From assembly GCA_036940085.1 (NCBI GenBank), contig JALLBK010000514.1, positions 1 through 11,419 of the forward strand: a stretch of 11,419 nt of DNA, written 5' to 3'. The notes under the pieces were generated by a model. It was not told the DNA's origin and ran no database searches. It saw only the letters and a program-made list of their open reading frames with translations. Positions 7,949-11,419 of this stretch are shown here, one piece after another. The position numbers and the translations under genes were made by a program. Origin of the DNA: Discostella pseudostelligera. Lineage: Eukaryota > Bacillariophyta > Thalassiosirophyceae > Thalassiosirales > Thalassiosiraceae. The stretch's first letter is position 1. Each line of letters starts with the position of its first letter.

Positions 7949-10900
7949 CTAAGTGAAACGCCGAGAAGATCCTCGAGACGATCGTGAGCTCGAACCATTG
8001 CTCTCACGAGTGCGGTAGGACGAGCGCCTGTTGTACGTCCTCGAATCATAGGTGCTATCACCACGATCATAGGTGCTATCACCACGAGTGTCACGGGTAT
8101 CGCGGGTGCCAATTTCACCGCGACTATCCCGGGTATCCCGGGTGTCGCGGGTGGCACTGTCGCGGCTGCCACGGCTGTAACCACTGCGACGAGAATCGTA
8201 CGTGTCGTCATCATCCACATCTCTATCCCGATCCCTCCTGTTGTTGCTTTTACGAAGATTTTTCTTCTCGCGATAATCATCCTCGTCCTCATCATCTTCG
8301 TCATCCTCATCGTCATCCAAGACCTTTGCAGCGGCCGCATTACCGGCAACAGCGCGAGTTTTACCCCAAGAGAAGTCATCCATATTCCAGAAGGAGTACA
8401 CTGGCAGAATCAAGTAGAATACAGGCAGACCGACCGTGAAGTAGATGAAGAACCACCAAATGTAATCCCATCGAGAACGCAAGATAAAGACAACCACCTG
8501 AACTCCCATGATGATTGCATACAAAATGAGGAGCACAGTCGACACTGGCAAATTTTTGAAGAACACCAAGAAGAGAAGGTACAATCCGTAGCAAAACGAT
8601 GCTGGAAGGATCATGGTGGCAACCAAATCGATGAATACGACCACCTTCATTGAAACGCAGCACACACCACACATGGTATTGACACGTAGAAGCTCGAACA
8701 TGTTATGAACTGTGGAGTTGATCCAACGACGGCGCTGGGACAAAAGGATGCGGAACGTATGTGGGACGATGGTCCAACAGGTCGCCTCGGGGATGAAAGT
8801 TAAACTCCTATCTGGGAAGTGCTTCAGAAGGAGTGTTGTTAACATTCTATCCTCACCCAAATGATACAAGTTCTTCTCGTGCAATGTCTCAATGTCATTT
8901 CGAGAATACTCATACAGAACGGGATCGCCAGGGAGGAGTGGCGTGCCATCATCGGCAATAATGCGATACATGGTAAAGCATCCAGGCAAACACGTGACAC
9001 AGCCAAACGCCGCCTCGAATGCCTTCTTTAGGTGATGGGAGTTGTAGTACTCAAACACTTGGATCATTGTCACCCACGAGCTAGCTTTGTTATCGACCTT
9101 CGTTTCACCACAGAGCGCCAAGACCTTCTCTTTCTTATCCATGTTGTACACCATGTGCGTGACAGACATGGTGTCCACCCTCGTATCGGCATCGATAGCC
9201 ATTAAGAAACGGATCATGTCGGCTTGCAAGTTGAGATCCACCATGGCACGTTGGACGGCCGAATCCAGCTCGGTTAATTCACGTCCATAATGGATGCGGT
9301 TGAAATACCCGATGGTGATAAGCTGAGAATCACGCTTACCACGGTTACCAGGCTTGGCACTGGCGGTAGCCTCAGCGGGAAGACCGCACTTGACAACAAC
9401 AATGTACTTCAAGAACTTGTGGCCCTTTTGCAATATACCATGGTAGACACGAGCACGGTTCTTGGTGTGGGTGACCCCAATACAGTCATACTCGAAGGTA
9501 TCATCCTCGAATTCATCAATATCAAATCCCAATATATTGGCTAGATGTTCTGGAGTGCTCAAATCTTCGCCATTGCCCGTTACTATACCATCAGCCACGA
9601 CGAACAACACCTTGTTCTCATCGGGATAGGTAGTATTCAGTACACTCTTGATAGTCTTGCGCAATTCATTATCACCCTCATTGTAGCACGGTACCATAAC
9701 CATAACGGGAGAGCGAACATCCTCTTCGGTATAAGATCGATTACTGGGACAAATGTAGATCATACTTGCCAGGAATTGCACAATCATAAGTGTCGCCACG
9801 AAGATAAGCATAACATACATCATGATGTTGAGGGTGTAACAGAATGTGTCCAACTCATCATTCAATAAGCCCGTGTAGAACATCTCCTCCAAACAGGCAA
9901 TATACTCGGAGGAACCAAACAGTGCCTCATACAAATCAGTAGCATCCATCCCGAGTGAGTTCATAATAACCTTATTCAATGTCGGGGTCAGATAGGCGGC
10001 AGCATTATTATCCAAATTTTGAATTTCCCCCTCCACTACCGGTTCCATGTTCTCTTCAATAGCATCGACATAGGTGGTAACATCGTAGACACGATCATAG
10101 ATCGAAAACCACTTGACACCGGCCGCGTTCAACCCCACGGTAGTATGAGACAATTCACCACGTGCAAAATCCCCCAGGAATTTATTAACGCCCTGACTTC
10201 CGGAAGCGAAGGTATGACAGGTGATTCCGAGCAATATATCCATATCATTCAACGAACCACAGGTTGGGTTGGTGAAGTTATTTTCTGGACCTTGGATATT
10301 TAGACTAAATGCCTCTACCTTTTCCATATCCAAACATTTCTGAGGGAGTGTTACGGGAGGAGCACGTGGAAAGAGCTTGGAGGCATCTTGACCCAAAAAC
10401 CGAACCACTCCATCAATACCACCTGGATGACGATAGATCAAATCTTTCACATCATAAATCGTTCCATGTACTACCACCCAATTCTCGCCAGTTTGTAACC
10501 AAATATCATTTATACTAAATATAGTATCCTCCTTACATAAAATAAGTGGAACGAAACCGAATACACCCACGAAGAAGACGGAGGAGGAGACCATGATTAG
10601 GAATAATGCCACCTTCTCACGCCAGGCTTGTTTGGCGTCTTTGGTAGGGCGCATAATACACTTGTTGGGAATGAGGAAGGTAACAATCCATGCGAAGGAT
10701 GCCCATAATCGTCCCTCGACGGCGGCAGATGAACGACGTGGGATTTCTGGTTCGGGTACCGAGGCCGTAGCCAATGATCGACGTGTGATGACAGTGGATT
10801 GCGTCCCAAGACTTTCCGATGCCCATGAATACTTGGCTTTGGGAACCAATGCGGCAGAGCCGGCGATACTTCGAGCACGTGATTCGAAGGTTCGTCCACC

Positions 10901-11173
10901 CAATTCCGAAATTTCATCAGCGGAGGAGGGAATGTTGCTGGGGGCCACGGGTACGAGCTGATGGGAGTAGATGGAGGGTGAGTCGATCATGGTGGGAGTT
11001 CGGACACCCATACTTCCCTGATGTGAGCCACCCTGGACGGGATAGCCAGTAGGGTAGCCAGCCGCAGCCGCAGCTCGGGGATCGTAGGCACCGCTCGGTA
11101 TGGAGGAGGAGATGAGGGAAGGATCCCCACTTCGTCGACCGTCGTCGACGATTCCGTAGGGATTGGTGTTCAT
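7949..11173 (-). CDS. CHS: Chitin synthase, fungal class IV/V-like, with cytochrome-b5-like region
   Basis: Predicted 1074 residues, no intron needed; ATG at 11173 with A at -3. It polymerises GlcNAc from UDP-GlcNAc into chitin across the plasma membrane (GT2 family). Order: disordered N-terminus (1-150); two membrane segments (about 155-169, 188-212) around a WREK motif; cytochrome-b5-like stretch with HPGG at 249-252; a second such stretch near 353-380 (KWFSIYDRVYDV); membrane segment 447-474; GT-A catalytic core; about three membrane segments (843-871, 876-898, 903-928); WGKTR at 936-940; hydrophilic tail 941-1074. All hallmark motifs are intact: VPCYNEG near 500, PGNRGKRDSQ at 608, DAD at 661-663, CLPGC at 728, EDR at 774-776, QRRRW at 813-817. 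The catalytic part resembles fungal Chs3-type enzymes, and no myosin motor is present. Diatoms are known to carry such enzymes. The tail (acidic 953-966, then RD/RS repeats) is unusual. Confidence 0.95.
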   Translation of the reverse strand: MNTNPYGIVDDGRRSGDPSLISSSIPSGAYDPRAAAAAGYPTGYPVQGGSHQGSMGVRTPTMIDSPSIYSHQLVPVAPSNIPSSADEISELGGRTFESRARSIAGSAALVPKAKYSWASESLGTQSTVITRRSLATASVPEPEIPRRSSAAVEGRLWASFAWIVTFLIPNKCIMRPTKDAKQAWREKVALFLIMVSSSVFFVGVFGFVPLILCKEDTIFSINDIWLQTGENWVVVHGTIYDVKDLIYRHPGGIDGVVRFLGQDASKLFPRAPPVTLPQKCLDMEKVEAFSLNIQGPENNFTNPTCGSLNDMDILLGITCHTFASGSQGVNKFLGDFARGELSHTTVGLNAAGVKWFSIYDRVYDVTTYVDAIEENMEPVVEGEIQNLDNNAAAYLTPTLNKVIMNSLGMDATDLYEALFGSSEYIACLEEMFYTGLLNDELDTFCYTLNIMMYVMLIFVATLMIVQFLASMIYICPSNRSYTEEDVRSPVMVMVPCYNEGDNELRKTIKSVLNTTYPDENKVLFVVADGIVTGNGEDLSTPEHLANILGFDIDEFEDDTFEYDCIGVTHTKNRARVYHGILQKGHKFLKYIVVVKCGLPAEATASAKPGNRGKRDSQLITIGYFNRIHYGRELTELDSAVQRAMVDLNLQADMIRFLMAIDADTRVDTMSVTHMVYNMDKKEKVLALCGETKVDNKASSWVTMIQVFEYYNSHHLKKAFEAAFGCVTCLPGCFTMYRIIADDGTPLLPGDPVLYEYSRNDIETLHEKNLYHLGEDRMLTTLLLKHFPDRSLTFIPEATCWTIVPHTFRILLSQRRRWINSTVHNMFELLRVNTMCGVCCVSMKVVVFIDLVATMILPASFCYGLYLLFLVFFKNLPVSTVLLILYAIIMGVQVVVFILRSRWDYIWWFFIYFTVGLPVFYLILPVYSFWNMDDFSWGKTRAVAGNAAAAKVLDDDEDDEDDEDEDDYREKKNLRKSNNRRDRDRDVDDDDTYDSRRSGYSRGSRDSATRDTRDTRDSRGEIGTRDTRDTRGDSTYDRGDSTYDSRTYNRRSSYRTRESNGSSSRSSRGSSRRFT
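8045..8086 (-). repeat. Exact 21-bp tandem duplication in chitin synthase tail
   Basis: Plus-strand copies 8045-8065 and 8066-8086 are identical and encode RGDSTYD twice (residues 1030-1036 and 1037-1043). The perfect identity, including third positions, points to a recent duplication. It lies in a longer degenerate array (to about 8165) built on 9-bp units that encode RDT, RDS and related triplets. Confidence 0.9.
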
Positions 11174-11419
11174 TATATTCGTTTATTGAAAGGACGGCGT
11201 GAATGAAGGGAATAAGAGATGGGCTTCTTATTGATGGATGAAGATGAATAGGTTCGGCTTCTGCTCGAATCAAATAAAGACTTTGAAGGAAGAATCTTAC
11301 ACATTAGAAAATCCTCGCGTCTCTCTCTCTCTCCGTAACGCTCCCCGGCGAGCGACGCGTGGAAGGAATTGGAGGCGAGTCTGCGTAGGAATTGCTACCT
11401 CGGGGGAGACGGACAGACG
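11174..11419 (-). promoter_or_regulatory. Upstream region of the chitin synthase gene
   Basis: These 246 bp upstream of the chitin synthase ATG hold no convincing coding sequence. They include a CT/GA dinucleotide run at 11320-11333, a GC-rich stretch after 11335, and, at 11408-11418, an exact inverse copy of the 11-mer GTCTGTCCGTC that starts at 5467. Read on the minus strand, the 11-mer has the same orientation toward the chitin synthase as the promoter copies have toward the GT8 gene. Promoter function is inferred from position only. Confidence 0.4.

Noticed and set aside
8045..8086. RGD as an integrin-type adhesion motif
   Set aside because: The tail follows the last membrane segment and is predicted cytosolic; RGD here is a by-product of the RGDSTYD repeat.
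8045..8165. Repeat array as a CRISPR or satellite
   Set aside because: Units are in frame, short, and without spacers; they encode a repetitive protein tail in a eukaryotic gene.
7984..8439. 151-codon plus-strand His/Cys/Arg-rich frame
   Set aside because: It is the complement of the repetitive chitin synthase tail; its composition comes from that repeat.
10593..10961. 122-codon plus-strand frame
   Set aside because: Antisense to the disordered N-terminus of the chitin synthase; no domain and no promoter context.

Overview
The window looks like nuclear DNA of a diatom. The evidence is protein-level: a C-terminal ankyrin block of a type I recognise as a family greatly expanded in diatoms, a chitin synthase of the fungal class IV/V-like type known from diatoms, a conserved clathrin-adaptor beta subunit interrupted by one short GT-AG intron, and a Golgi-type GT8 glycosyltransferase. 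Genes are close together, nearly intron-free, and alternate in strand. Genus cannot be decided from the sequence alone. I see no bacterial operon, CRISPR array, tRNA, rRNA or transposon.

Layout. 1-332: gene-poor upstream sequence with one doubtful small minus-strand reading frame. 333-2183 (+): ankyrin-repeat protein with a low-complexity Gln/Met/Ser-rich N-terminal region. 2318-5231 (-): full-length beta-adaptin of AP-1/AP-2, two coding exons, intron 4643-4778. 5232-5681: divergent intergenic region that must hold the upstream sequences of both beta-adaptin and the next gene, and contains a three-copy degenerate tandem repeat. 5682-7805 (+): type II membrane GT8-like glycosyltransferase. 7949-11173 (-): chitin synthase with two N-terminal cytochrome-b5-like stretches and an unusual acidic plus Arg/Asp/Ser-repeat tail. 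11174-11419: upstream region of the chitin synthase, with a CT microsatellite.

Two gene pairs converge with very short spacers (134 bp and 143 bp), so 3' UTRs may overlap. Three of the four genes act in the secretory/endosomal pathway or cell-wall polysaccharide synthesis: coat adaptor, Golgi glycosyltransferase and plasma-membrane chitin synthase. In yeast, traffic of the related Chs3 depends on AP-1/clathrin, so a functional relation is conceivable, but adjacency in a eukaryotic genome is weak evidence. The least characterised items are the ankyrin protein, the chitin synthase tail, and the GTCTGKCCGTC repeat in the divergent promoter, which recurs once upstream of the chitin synthase.
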